From contig JAIBEK010000049.1 of NCBI GenBank assembly GCA_019459145.1, positions 1 to 64,000 on the forward strand: 64,000 nucleotides of DNA, written 5' to 3'. The notes beneath the pieces were generated by a model. It was given only the letters and a program-made list of their open reading frames with translations, was not told where the DNA came from and made no database searches. The stretch comes from Arenimonas sp. GTDB lineage: Bacteria > Pseudomonadota > Alphaproteobacteria > Rhizobiales > Rhizobiaceae. This document shows, piece by piece, positions 7,467-16,133 of this stretch. The position numbers and the translations under genes were made by a program. Position 1 is the stretch's first letter. Each line of letters starts with the position of its first letter.

Positions 7467-9073
7467 TGATCGATCCGGCCTCCGCCCCTAGAATCCCGAG
7501 CCTGGACACCTCGCTCGCGGGTAGCGCTGCTTCGCAGCGGAGCGACGCGAAGGGCTCCAACGGATTTTATGACGCGCTGTCGAATGCCGGTCACAGCGGC
7601 CGAAACCGCCAGGACCGTGAAGACACGGTGGCCGGCGGCGAACGGGAGGCGGAAACGACGCCCGACGGGCAAGCCGAGGGTGCCGAGACGAGGGCCACCA
7701 AGGCGACCCGTCCGCTGATCGATGCGTCAGGCGCAGCCCTTTCCCGCCCTGACACCGCCGCAACCGTGGCCGGCCGGCCGTCGACCGCCGCCACTGCGGC
7801 GCCTGCAGGCGAGGCGGCGACGAACGAGGCTGGGCAAGGCGGCACCGAAACCCAGGGGATCGCCGCGCATGCGCCTGCATCCGGCACCGTCGCTGCCCGC
7901 AAGGTGGCAAGGAACCTTGACGATCTTGCGGCGAACCCCGGCAATGGGGCGACGGGCGAGACGCTGGACGTGGCCCAGGTGGCCGCGGTCGTGCAGCATG
8001 TCCAGGTGGCGAAGGGCGACAAAACCGAGCGGGCGGTGAAGTCGGTCCACAGCGGCGAGACCGACGCAGCCTGCGAAACAGAAACAGAAACCGACACCAA
8101 GGCCGAGGCCGGAGGCGAAGCGACAAGCGCCCCGGTGGCATCCGATCTCGGCGACATGCTGACACTTCTCACTCACGCCGCAGCGTCTGCCCCGCAGGTC
8201 GCACCGCGTGCCGAACGGGCCGTGGGCCGTTCCGCAGCGGGCGATGCGACGGCGGTCGTCGCATCGTCAAGCGAGCTTCGGACGGCCGGTGTCGATGCCA
8301 AGGCCGATCTTCCATCTGTCGATGCGGCCGACGCCGGCACGGCGAGCGCCACCGAGGCAGACCGTTCCTTCCGCTTCCTGCGTGCGGATGGCAAGGGGCA
8401 GGCGCTGGCCATGCGCGTCGGTCCGTCGGACGGCGAGACGGTCAAGTATGAGATCGGGCAGGCCAAGGATGGCGGCCAGACCGTCGCTGTCCTCGATTCG
8501 CGTCGCTATATCGCTCCGGCCTCCACCAACGCGGCCTCGCTCACCGCTGCGATGATGGGCGATGGGGAATGGGCAAGCGCCATGCTGCCCGGCTCGGAGC
8601 TTGCCAATGCCGCCAGCCAGTCGAGCTCCGGCAAGGTCGTCAATACGCTGAAACTGCAGATGAGCCCGATCGAGCTCGGCAATGTCACGGCGACGCTGCG
8701 GCTGAGCGGCGAGGAACTCACGGTTCAGATCACCGTGGAGACGCATGCTGCCCACAAGGCGCTGAGCGAAGATCAGGGCGACATGCTCAAGGCGCTACGG
8801 GCGCAAGGCTTCACGGTCGACCAGATCCAGGTCACCCTGAACGTCGGCGCAGCGGATCGCGCCGACAGCGGCCAGACCGGTGCGCAGGGTCAGTCATCCG
8901 GCCAGCAGGCGCAGGGTGGCGCCCAGGGCGGCAACGGAAACAACGAGCGCCGCACGGCGACGACGCAGGCCGATGGCGGCACCGGTATGGGGAAGACGGC
9001 AGATGACGCGAGCGCGCTACAGGCGACCCCTGGCGGGACTGGTGCTTCTCGTCCTGACCACGTTTACATCTGA
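7466..9073 (+). CDS. fliK: FliK (formerly MotD), hook-length control protein
   Basis: This encodes 535 residues. About the first 370 are low-complexity and Ala/Thr/Gly/Asp-rich, typical of the molecular ruler part of FliK. The C-terminal Flg_hook-type domain (residues about 390-460) contains LKLQMSPIELGNVTATLRLS, which switches export specificity from hook to filament. A Gly/Gln-rich tail follows. Rhizobial MotD was reassigned as FliK. ATG at 7466 overlaps the motC TGA, and the 3' end overlaps the next gene by 71 bases. Confidence 0.9.
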   Translation: MIDPASAPRIPSLDTSLAGSAASQRSDAKGSNGFYDALSNAGHSGRNRQDREDTVAGGEREAETTPDGQAEGAETRATKATRPLIDASGAALSRPDTAATVAGRPSTAATAAPAGEAATNEAGQGGTETQGIAAHAPASGTVAARKVARNLDDLAANPGNGATGETLDVAQVAAVVQHVQVAKGDKTERAVKSVHSGETDAACETETETDTKAEAGGEATSAPVASDLGDMLTLLTHAAASAPQVAPRAERAVGRSAAGDATAVVASSSELRTAGVDAKADLPSVDAADAGTASATEADRSFRFLRADGKGQALAMRVGPSDGETVKYEIGQAKDGGQTVAVLDSRRYIAPASTNAASLTAAMMGDGEWASAMLPGSELANAASQSSSGKVVNTLKLQMSPIELGNVTATLRLSGEELTVQITVETHAAHKALSEDQGDMLKALRAQGFTVDQIQVTLNVGAADRADSGQTGAQGQSSGQQAQGGAQGGNGNNERRTATTQADGGTGMGKTADDASALQATPGGTGASRPDHVYI

Positions 9074-9578
9074 GGCCGACGCATCGACTGGCGCCTGCGA
9101 ACGCGAGATCCAGGCTGCGGCGGCGAAGTATGCGATTCCCGAAGGCATCCTCTATTCCGTCGGTCTGACGGAGACGGGGCGCAAGGGGTCGCTCCAGGCA
9201 TTCGCGATGAATGTCGAGGGAAAGGCGATGTACTTCAACAGGGAAGCCGATGCCCTCGAGGCCTTCGTTCAGGCCCGCCGGAAAGGCTCGAAATTGATCG
9301 ACATCGGTTGCATGCAGATCAATCAGCACTTCCACGGAGAGCATTTTCCATCGGTACAGGCCATGTTCAACCCGCGCGCCAATGTCGAGTATGCGGCACG
9401 CTTCCTGCGCAACCTGCACGATCGTCACGAAACCTGGACCATGGCGGTGGCGCGATATCACGCAGGCCCGAACAACGACCCGGCGCAGAAGCGATATGTC
9501 TGTCGCGTGATCGGAAACCTGGTGGCGACCGGCTATGGGAAATGGACGGACAACGCTCGAAGATTTTGTGGTGAATAG
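9003..9578 (+). CDS. Lytic transglycosylase-like secreted protein
   Basis: This encodes about 191 residues. The N-terminus has Arg residues and a hydrophobic signal segment (RRPLAGLVLLVLTTFTSEADA). The mature part has the SLT/lysozyme-like fold: IPEGILYSVGLTETG carries the candidate catalytic Glu, followed by CMQINQHFH and VARYHAGPNN. It probably cuts local peptidoglycan for rod or motor insertion, which fits the FlgJ-like gene at 19450 lacking a muramidase domain. ATG 9003 is chosen because it gives the signal peptide and follows GGGGAA; upstream in-frame starts would lie deeper in fliK. It overlaps fliK by 71 bases in another frame. Confidence 0.85.
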   Translation: MTRARYRRPLAGLVLLVLTTFTSEADASTGACEREIQAAAAKYAIPEGILYSVGLTETGRKGSLQAFAMNVEGKAMYFNREADALEAFVQARRKGSKLIDIGCMQINQHFHGEHFPSVQAMFNPRANVEYAARFLRNLHDRHETWTMAVARYHAGPNNDPAQKRYVCRVIGNLVATGYGKWTDNARRFCGE

Positions 9579-9664
9579 CCAGATTTGGGACTAGACAAGC
9601 ACCAATCAGGTGATTTGCAGATTGTGTCTGGATTGTGGACAAGTTCCGACCATGCGGGGCCAGC

Positions 9665-9767
9665 GTTAACCATGCGTTAACTTTTGCACAAGAAAATTGT
9701 GCCTATTCTGATCTATGCATACTATATCTAGATCAAATCGCCATGAAAATCTTAATCAACTGTTAAT
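9665..9767 (+). promoter_or_regulatory. rem upstream region with two candidate CtrA boxes
   Basis: The 279-base AT-rich spacer before rem contains GTTAAC-N5-GTTAAC at 9665-9681 and CTTAAT-N5-GTTAAT at 9751-9767, each holding TTAA-N7-TTAA; a lone ATTAAC follows at 9775. The first copy is identical in both half-sites to those at 297 and 2822, and the second shares its CAACT spacer with the degenerate flagellin 3 box. CtrA control, Rem autoregulation, or both are possible. Confidence 0.6.
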
Positions 9768-9857
9768 ACCTACCATTAACATCATCTAGTTGTCCCTGAT
9801 TCGCCCGATTCGTACCCATAGAGCCATCGAGGCACCACACTGATTCGGAGGCGGCGA

Positions 9858-10529
9858 ATGATCGTAGTGGTAGACGAGCGAGAGCTCGTGAAAGACGGGT
9901 ACACATCCCTATTTGGGCGTGAAGGCATTCCATCGACCGGGTTTGACCCGGCCGAGTTCGGCGAATGGGTCAATACGGCGGCGGATTCTGATATCGCGGC
10001 TGTCGAAGCGTTCCTGCTGGGGCAGGGCGATTGCACGCATGAGTTGCCGAGGGCGATTCGTGACAGGACGCAGGCACCGGTGATCGCAGTCAGCGACCAG
10101 CCGTCGCTCGAGGCGACGCTGGCCCTGTTCGACTGTGGTGTCGACGATGTCGTCAGGAAGCCGGTTCATCCGCGCGAAATCCTGGCGCGTGCGGCGGCAA
10201 TCCGGCGCCGGCTGAAGGCTATTGCCAATTTCACCGAGATCGGCCCGATCCGGGTGTTCTCGGATGGCCGCGACCCGGAAATCGCCGGCGAGGTGTTCGC
10301 CTTGCCGCGGCGCGAGCGCCGCATCCTCGAATATTTGGTCGTCAACCGCGGTCGTCGCGTTTCCAAGACCCAGATCTTCAACGCGATCTACGGCATCTTC
10401 GACGAAGAGGTCGAAGAGAACGTCGTCGAAAGCCATATTTCCAAGCTGCGCAAGAAGCTGCGCAAGAAGCTCGGTTTCGACCCGGTCGATTCCAAGCGCT
10501 TCCTTGGCTACTGCATCGACTGGAGCTGA
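9858..10529 (+). CDS. rem: Rem/FtcR, OmpR-family flagellar transcription activator
   Basis: This encodes 223 residues: a receiver-like domain (1-120) and an OmpR-type winged-helix DNA-binding domain (about 130-220, [14 protein letters not shown] and [18 protein letters not shown]). Rem in Sinorhizobium and FtcR in Brucella are the master activators of flagellar and chemotaxis genes. The receiver is atypical: by alignment to the usual beta3 strand, Glu50 stands where the phosphorylated Asp should be, and only one N-terminal acidic pair residue plus the KP motif (101-102) are kept, so activity may not depend on phosphorylation. GGAGGCG precedes the start. It sits between fliK and flgE as in other rhizobia. 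Confidence 0.92.
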   Translation: MIVVVDERELVKDGYTSLFGREGIPSTGFDPAEFGEWVNTAADSDIAAVEAFLLGQGDCTHELPRAIRDRTQAPVIAVSDQPSLEATLALFDCGVDDVVRKPVHPREILARAAAIRRRLKAIANFTEIGPIRVFSDGRDPEIAGEVFALPRRERRILEYLVVNRGRRVSKTQIFNAIYGIFDEEVEENVVESHISKLRKKLRKKLGFDPVDSKRFLGYCIDWS

Positions 10530-10657
10530 TCCTTCAGCCCCTTGGCCGCGTGCTGCGGGCCTTGCGAATGAATTCGAAAAGGCCCGCCATCTCCAGACAG
10601 CTTCACGCAAGGCCCACCTCCTATTCTCTGCAATGACTACGCAAACGAGGATTTTCA

Positions 10658-11860
10658 ATGAGCCTTTACGGAACGATGCGAACCGGTGTGTCCGGTATGA
10701 ACGCCCAGGCAAATCGTCTCGGCACAGTTGCTGAAAACATCGCCAACTCCAGCACCGTCGGCTACAAGAAAGCCTCGGTGCAGTTTTCCTCGATGATCCT
10801 GCCGACCACGAACGGCGCCTATAATTCGGGCGGCGTCGAGACGGATGTGCGCTACTCGATCTCGAGCCAGGGGACGTTCAGCTACACTACGTCCTCGACC
10901 GACCTCGCCGTCAACGGCGACGGTTTCTTCATCGTCGAAGGCGCTGATGGCGTCGAATATCTGACGCGCGCCGGTTCGTTCGTGGTCCAGGACGACGGCA
11001 CGCTGAAGAACTCGGCCGGCTACACCCTGATGGGTTACGAATACTCCTCGACCGCCGATCCGACCATCGTCGTCAACGGCTTCAACGGCCTCGAGCCCAT
11101 CAACCTCTCCTCGGCCTCGATTTCGGCAACGGCTTCGGATGCCGGCGCGCTGAACGTCAACCTGCCGTCGAACGCGGCGGTCGGCGACACCGAGGCGACC
11201 TCGCTCGTCGCCTATGATAGCCAGGGCAATAGCCGCCTGATTGATTTCACCTACACGAAAACCGCGGACAATGTCTGGTCGATGACGGCGACCTATGCCG
11301 GTCCTCCGGCGACCACGGTCGTACCGGCCACCACCGTGACCTTCGACGCCGCCGGCCAGATCGTCTCGCCGACCTCGCTCACCACGACGGCTTTCACAGT
11401 GGCCGGCGCCGACATGCTGTCGATGACCATCGACATCGGCACGTCGAGCCAGCTCGCCGCCGACTTCTCGGTCGAGGAAGGCGAGATCAACGGCAATGCG
11501 GCCTCCGAAGTGGTCGGCTACGAGATTGACGAGGCCGGTGTGGTCTCGGTCGTCTACGACAATGGCGACTTGACCCCGCGCTTCCGCGTGGCGCTCGCCA
11601 GCGTGCAGAGCCCGGACAACCTGAACCCGGTCGCCGGCAATCTCTACACCCAGAGCAACTCCTCGGGCGTCATCGTCATGGGCTATGCCGGTACCAGCGG
11701 CTTCGGTTCCATCATTTCGGGCGCGCTTGAGGACTCCAATGTCGATGTCGCGGAAGAACTGACCGCGATGATCGAATCCCAGCGGAACTACACCGCGAAT
11801 TCCAAGGTATTCCAGACCGGCTCCGAATTGATGGAAACCCTGGTCAACCTGAAGAGATAA
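10658..11860 (+). CDS. flgE: FlgE, flagellar hook protein
   Basis: This encodes a 400-residue hook subunit exported by the flagellar type III system. It has the rod/hook N-terminal motif (MRTGVSGMNAQANRLGTVAENIANS), a central Ala/Ser/Thr/Asp-rich domain, and the C-terminal helix AEELTAMIESQRNYTANSKVF. The length is normal for alphaproteobacteria. AGGA lies before the ATG. It begins the flgE-flgK-flgL-flaF-flbT-flgD run. Confidence 0.97.
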   Translation: MSLYGTMRTGVSGMNAQANRLGTVAENIANSSTVGYKKASVQFSSMILPTTNGAYNSGGVETDVRYSISSQGTFSYTTSSTDLAVNGDGFFIVEGADGVEYLTRAGSFVVQDDGTLKNSAGYTLMGYEYSSTADPTIVVNGFNGLEPINLSSASISATASDAGALNVNLPSNAAVGDTEATSLVAYDSQGNSRLIDFTYTKTADNVWSMTATYAGPPATTVVPATTVTFDAAGQIVSPTSLTTTAFTVAGADMLSMTIDIGTSSQLAADFSVEEGEINGNAASEVVGYEIDEAGVVSVVYDNGDLTPRFRVALASVQSPDNLNPVAGNLYTQSNSSGVIVMGYAGTSGFGSIISGALEDSNVDVAEELTAMIESQRNYTANSKVFQTGSELMETLVNLKR

Positions 11861-11881
11861 CCGGAAGGTTAAGGCAGCCAC

Positions 11882-13339
11882 ATGTCGCTTACGTCTGCAC
11901 TCAATACGGCTCAAGCCATTTTCAGGAATACGGGGGAACAGACCTCCGTCATCTCCACGAACATTGCCAATGACGGAAATGCAAATTATGTGCGGCGTTC
12001 GGCTGTCGTAACCAACACGATCTATGGAGCGTCGACGGTCACCACCGAACGCGCCCAGCAGATGGCCCTGCTGCGTCAGCTGACGGGCGCCACCTCGGCA
12101 TCCAGTGCCCAGGACACGCTGCTCAACGGGCTGACGACGCTGTCCAACGCGCTTGGGGGGAATGACTACGAGCTTTCCCCCTCGACCTACTTGGCTGAAC
12201 TCCAGAACAGCCTGGAAGCTTTTGCAGCCTCCCCGGGCGAGTACACGCTGGCGGCCACCGTGGTCAGCGACGCGCAGGACGTCGCCAAGTCGCTCAACAA
12301 TGCGGCGGCGACCGTGCAGAAGCTCCGGGTGGATGCCGATGCCGAGATCAATACGCAGGTTGCCGAACTGAACCGGCTTCTCGGCGAGTTCCAGATCGTC
12401 AACGATGCGGTCGTCAAGGCGAACGCGATCGGCGCCGATCCGAGCGATGCGCTCGACACCCGCGACACGCTGCTCAAAGACATTTCGGAAATCATCGGCG
12501 TCGATGCCAGCACCCGTGGCAACGGCGACATGGTGCTCTACACGACCGAAGGCACGACGCTTTTCGAGACCGTGCCGCGCTCGGTCACCTTCACCCGGAC
12601 GCTGGCCTATGACGCAACGGTCACCGGCAACTCGATCTATGTCGACGGCGTCGCGATCCAGGCCGGCGAGGGTGGCAATACCACCGCCGACGGCACGCTG
12701 GGCGCCCTTCTCCAATTGCGCGACGAGATCGCCCCGACCTTCCAGACGCAGCTCGACGAGGTCGCGCGTGGCTTGATCGAGGCCTTTGCCGAGACCGATC
12801 CGCTCGGTGTCGCGCCCGTCATGCCCGGCCTCTTCACCTGGTCCGGCGGTACGGCGCTTACCTCCGGTGTGGTCGAGCCCGGCCTTGCCGGGACCATCGC
12901 AGTTTCGACCGGCGTCATCGCTTCTTCCGGCGGCAATCCGCTGCTGTTGCGCGACGGCGGCATCAATGGTGCTGCCTATGTCTGGAATACCGGCAACGCG
13001 TCCGGCTACACCACCCTCCTGATGAGCTATTCCGATGCGCTCGATGCCGACCGCACGTTCGACGCTTCGGCCGATCTGAAGACGTCGATGAGCGTCATGA
13101 CCTTCGCCAGCGGCTCGATCGGCTGGTTGGAGGAACTGCGCTCGAGCGCCACGACCGCCTCGGACAACAAGGTTGCGCTCTATGAGCGGTCCTTCCAGTC
13201 CTATTCGTCGGACACCGGCGTCAATCTCGACGAGGAACTCTCCCTGCTGCTCGATGTGGAGCAGTCCTACAAGGCGTCGGCCAAGCTCGTCTCGACCATT
13301 GACGAGATGCTGCAGGCCGTTCTGGCGATGGCGGGCTAA
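11882..13339 (+). CDS. flgK: FlgK, hook-filament junction protein 1
   Basis: This encodes 485 residues. FlgK sits between hook and filament. The N-terminus (MSLTSALNTAQAIFRNTGEQTS, then ISTNIANDGNANYVRR) and C-terminus (NLDEELSLLLDVEQSYKASAKLVSTIDEMLQAVL) are the coiled-coil termini of the FlgK family. It begins 21 bases after flgE. Confidence 0.95.
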   Translation: MSLTSALNTAQAIFRNTGEQTSVISTNIANDGNANYVRRSAVVTNTIYGASTVTTERAQQMALLRQLTGATSASSAQDTLLNGLTTLSNALGGNDYELSPSTYLAELQNSLEAFAASPGEYTLAATVVSDAQDVAKSLNNAAATVQKLRVDADAEINTQVAELNRLLGEFQIVNDAVVKANAIGADPSDALDTRDTLLKDISEIIGVDASTRGNGDMVLYTTEGTTLFETVPRSVTFTRTLAYDATVTGNSIYVDGVAIQAGEGGNTTADGTLGALLQLRDEIAPTFQTQLDEVARGLIEAFAETDPLGVAPVMPGLFTWSGGTALTSGVVEPGLAGTIAVSTGVIASSGGNPLLLRDGGINGAAYVWNTGNASGYTTLLMSYSDALDADRTFDASADLKTSMSVMTFASGSIGWLEELRSSATTASDNKVALYERSFQSYSSDTGVNLDEELSLLLDVEQSYKASAKLVSTIDEMLQAVLAMAG

Positions 13340-13342
13340 GAC

Positions 13343-14404
13343 ATGTCGACGGCAAACATCTCCAATCTCTCCATCCAGACCTCGATGCGCCTGACCATTC
13401 GTCAGGCCCAGAACGAACTGATCAAGGCGCAGCAGGAAGTCACCACCGGCATCTATGCCGATATCGGTGCCGAGATCGGTGGGGCGACCTCGACCGTCGT
13501 CGACCTGACCCGCGACAGTCTGCGCCTGCAGTCGATCAAGAACACCAATGCGATCGCCACCCAGCGCCTGGAGGCCTCGCAGGAGGCGCTCGGCCAGATG
13601 GCGACCGCCGCCGACGAGATGAACGAGGCGCTGATCGCGCTCTCGGGCACCTCCAACACCAGCAATCTCGAAACGGCGATCCAGACGATCACCAATTCGC
13701 TCGATACCTTCACCAGCATGGCCAACACCTCGCTCGGTGGCGAGTACCTGTTTTCGGGCATCAATACCGACGTGCAGCCGATCCAGCCATATACGGATAC
13801 TTCGGCTGCCAAACTGGCCTTCGATACAGCCTTCTCCACCTATTTCGGCTTCCCGCAGAGCGACCCGCAGACGGCCGGCATCGCGGCCACCGGCGCCGCG
13901 CCCAGCATGGATGACTTCATCACCACTGTCGTCGAGCCGATGTATTCGGGCGCCGACTGGAGCTCGGATTGGTCGAGCGCCACCGACGAGGTGATGACCA
14001 GCCGGATCAGCCAGAGCGAAACCGTCGAAACCTCGGCGACCGCCAACGACAAGGCCATGCGCTATCTCGCGCTGGCGGCGGTGGTTGCCAAGGAACTGCT
14101 GGCCATGGACCTCTCCGACGCCAGCCGCACCGTGGTGACCAACAAGGCGATCGAATACACCGGCGTCGCGACAACGGGCCTCAACAGCGTCCGTACCAAG
14201 CTCGGCCTGTCGGAAAACCGGATCGAAAAGGCCAATGAATCGCTCCAGGTGCAGATCGACATCATCGACACGACGCTCTCCGGCAAGATCGAGGTCGATG
14301 CCTATGAAGCGTCCACCCGTGTGAACAATCTCCTGTCTCTGGTCGAGGCATCCTACACGTTGACGGCGAAAATCCAGGCGCTGAGCCTCGTCAACTACCT
14401 TTGA
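13343..14404 (+). CDS. flgL: FlgL, hook-filament junction protein 3
   Basis: This encodes 353 residues. The N-terminus (MSTANISNLSIQTSMRLTIRQAQ, EVTTG) and C-terminus (EVDAYEASTRVNNLLSLVEASYTLTAKIQALSL) match FlgL, which links FlgK to the first flagellin ring. It starts 3 bases after the flgK stop. Confidence 0.95.
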   Translation: MSTANISNLSIQTSMRLTIRQAQNELIKAQQEVTTGIYADIGAEIGGATSTVVDLTRDSLRLQSIKNTNAIATQRLEASQEALGQMATAADEMNEALIALSGTSNTSNLETAIQTITNSLDTFTSMANTSLGGEYLFSGINTDVQPIQPYTDTSAAKLAFDTAFSTYFGFPQSDPQTAGIAATGAAPSMDDFITTVVEPMYSGADWSSDWSSATDEVMTSRISQSETVETSATANDKAMRYLALAAVVAKELLAMDLSDASRTVVTNKAIEYTGVATTGLNSVRTKLGLSENRIEKANESLQVQIDIIDTTLSGKIEVDAYEASTRVNNLLSLVEASYTLTAKIQALSLVNYL

Positions 14405-14441
14405 TGACCAAAGGGAATGAATGAAAATGAAGGACAGATGA

Positions 14442-14789
14442 ATGTACCAGTTTTCATATGCCGAGATCATGGAAGATGGCGTCGCCGACGCCAAGGATCG
14501 TGAGCGGCAGGCGCTGACCCGCTCGATCGAGCTTCTGACGCTGGCGCGTCAGGAAGAGGGCTATACCCGCCAAGCCATCGAGGCGCTGTTTTATACCCGC
14601 CGTGTCTGGATACGCCTCATCGAGGATCTGAAACAGCCGGAAAATCAGCTGGACGCCGAACTGCGCGCCAATCTGATCTCAATCGCCATTTGGATTTTGA
14701 AGGAATGCGACCGGATTCGGAAGCGTCAGTCCACCAATTTCCAGGGCATCATCGACGTGACAACCATCATCAGGGATGGACTGAAATGA
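14442..14789 (+). CDS. flaF: FlaF, flagellin synthesis regulator
   Basis: This encodes 115 residues starting [24 protein letters not shown], the FlaF family. In alphaproteobacteria FlaF is needed for flagellin production and secretion and acts opposite to FlbT. AAGGACAG precedes the ATG. The last codons overlap the flbT start (ATGA). Confidence 0.93.
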   Translation: MYQFSYAEIMEDGVADAKDRERQALTRSIELLTLARQEEGYTRQAIEALFYTRRVWIRLIEDLKQPENQLDAELRANLISIAIWILKECDRIRKRQSTNFQGIIDVTTIIRDGLK

Positions 14790-15235
14790 AGAGCACTTTG
14801 CGCATCTCGCTCAAGTCGGGCGAACGGATTTTCATCAACGGAGCGGTTCTGCGCGTCGACCGCAAGGTTGCGCTGGAATTCCTCAACGACGTGACCTTCC
14901 TTCTGGAAAACCACGTCCTGCAGCCGGAGCAGGCGACCACGCCGCTCCGCCAGCTCTACTTCATCGCCCAGATGATGCTGATCAATCCCGACGGGCGCGA
15001 ACAGTCGATGGCGATGTTCCGCAAGTCGATCATCATGCTGCTCACCTGCTTCGAGAACGAGGAAATCCTCGCCGAACTGAAGCGCGTCGACGGCATGGTT
15101 TCCTCCGGTCGCGCCTTTGACGCGCTGAAGGCGATCCGCGGTCTCTACCCGATCGAGGATCAGATCCTCCACAGTCAGGAAATGACGCCGGCGACCGTCG
15201 AGCAGATTCGCAAGGAGATGGCACCATGGCGGTAG
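14786..15235 (+). CDS. flbT: FlbT, flagellin translational repressor
   Basis: This encodes 149 residues ([36 protein letters not shown]). FlbT in Caulobacter binds the 5' UTR of flagellin mRNA and blocks translation until the hook is complete. The ATG at 14786 overlaps the flaF stop and is preferred over an upstream in-frame start inside flaF. The conserved leader before the three complete flagellin genes here (381, 1614, 2905) is an obvious candidate target, by inference. The 3' end overlaps flgD by 10 bases. Confidence 0.94.
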   Translation: MKSTLRISLKSGERIFINGAVLRVDRKVALEFLNDVTFLLENHVLQPEQATTPLRQLYFIAQMMLINPDGREQSMAMFRKSIIMLLTCFENEEILAELKRVDGMVSSGRAFDALKAIRGLYPIEDQILHSQEMTPATVEQIRKEMAPWR

Positions 15236-15684
15236 ACGGCGTTACCTCGGCCACCAGCACGACCTCCACGGCCAGCAACTCTTCCGCTTCGAGCGCCTCG
15301 GCCGCCGCTTCGCTGGACTACGATTCGTTCCTGAAGCTGCTGATCGCCCAGATGCAGAACCAGGATCCGACCGACCCGATGGACGCCAGCGAACAGATCG
15401 CCCAGCTGGCCACCTTCTCCCAGGTCGAGCAGACGATCCAGACCAATGCCAATCTGGAAACCCTGATCACCGGCAACGCGCTCACCAACGCGACCAACTA
15501 CATCGGCCAGACGATCACCAGCGCCGACGAGACGCTCTCCGGCGTGATCGAATCGGTCCGCGTCTACAGCGACACCATGGTCGCGACGACCACCGAGGGC
15601 GACGAGATCCCGATCACGGTCGGTGTCCGTGTCGGCGAGCCCTCGACGCCTGAAACCGATCCTGATACGGACTCGGATGCCTGA
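15226..15684 (+). CDS. flgD: FlgD, hook capping/scaffold protein (short form)
   Basis: This encodes 152 residues. After a Ser/Thr/Ala-rich start it has the FlgD core [22 protein letters not shown] and [16 protein letters not shown] (residues about 33-75). It lacks the large C-terminal Tudor/FnIII-like half of E. coli FlgD (231 aa) and ends in an acidic tail, the usual short form in Rhizobiales. FlgD is needed for hook polymerisation. Confidence 0.94.
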   Translation: MAVDGVTSATSTTSTASNSSASSASAAASLDYDSFLKLLIAQMQNQDPTDPMDASEQIAQLATFSQVEQTIQTNANLETLITGNALTNATNYIGQTITSADETLSGVIESVRVYSDTMVATTTEGDEIPITVGVRVGEPSTPETDPDTDSDA

Positions 15685-15689
15685 TAATG

Positions 15690-15709
15690 CCGGGGGCTGA
15701 TTCCCCCGG
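15690..15709 (+). other. Hairpin between flgD and fliQ
   Basis: CCGGGGG (15690-15696) pairs with CCCCCGG (15703-15709) across a 6-base loop. There is no T-run, so this is more likely an mRNA-processing or stability hairpin than a terminator. Confidence 0.45.
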
Positions 15710-15733
15710 AAACAGGCCGGGAAGAGTTTAACC

Positions 15734-16000
15734 ATGAATGAGGCAGACGCCCTCGACATCATGCAGGCTGCCGTCTGGACCGTGCTGGTCGCATCCGGCC
15801 CGGCCGTGCTTGCCGCCATGATTGTCGGCGTCACCATCGCGCTCATCCAGGCGCTCACCCAGGTTCAGGAAATGACCCTGACCTTCGTGCCAAAGATCGT
15901 CGCCATCCTGGTGACCATAGGCATCAGCGCGCCCTTCGTCGGCGGGCAGATCGCGCTTTTCGCCAATCTCGTCTTTTCGCGCGTCCAGACCGGCTTCTGA
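15734..16000 (+). CDS. fliQ: FliQ, flagellar export apparatus membrane protein
   Basis: This encodes 88 residues with two transmembrane helices (VWTVLVASGPAVLAAMIVGV and FVPKIVAILVTIGISAPFV) and the ALTQVQEMTLTFVPK motif of FliQ. It is part of the FliPQR export gate. GGGAAGAG precedes the ATG. A 133-base gap with no visible gene follows before flhA. Confidence 0.95.
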   Translation: MNEADALDIMQAAVWTVLVASGPAVLAAMIVGVTIALIQALTQVQEMTLTFVPKIVAILVTIGISAPFVGGQIALFANLVFSRVQTGF

Positions 16001-16133
16001 CCGGTCGCTTCCGGCCGATCCCTCGCCGGGACTGCCACCCTCGCGCAAGCTTCGCCCGTTATCGCTGACGTGAACATGGCCGCAAGCCCTTTCAAGCCAG
16101 CGGCCGACCTCTCATGAAGAGACGGAACGATAA

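Noticed and set aside
10655..14494. A 1,279-codon open frame on the minus strand across flgE, flgK and flgL
   Set aside because: It is antisense to three clear flagellar genes, is low-complexity (Arg/Gly/Asp/His-rich) and arises from GC-rich codon use on the other strand.
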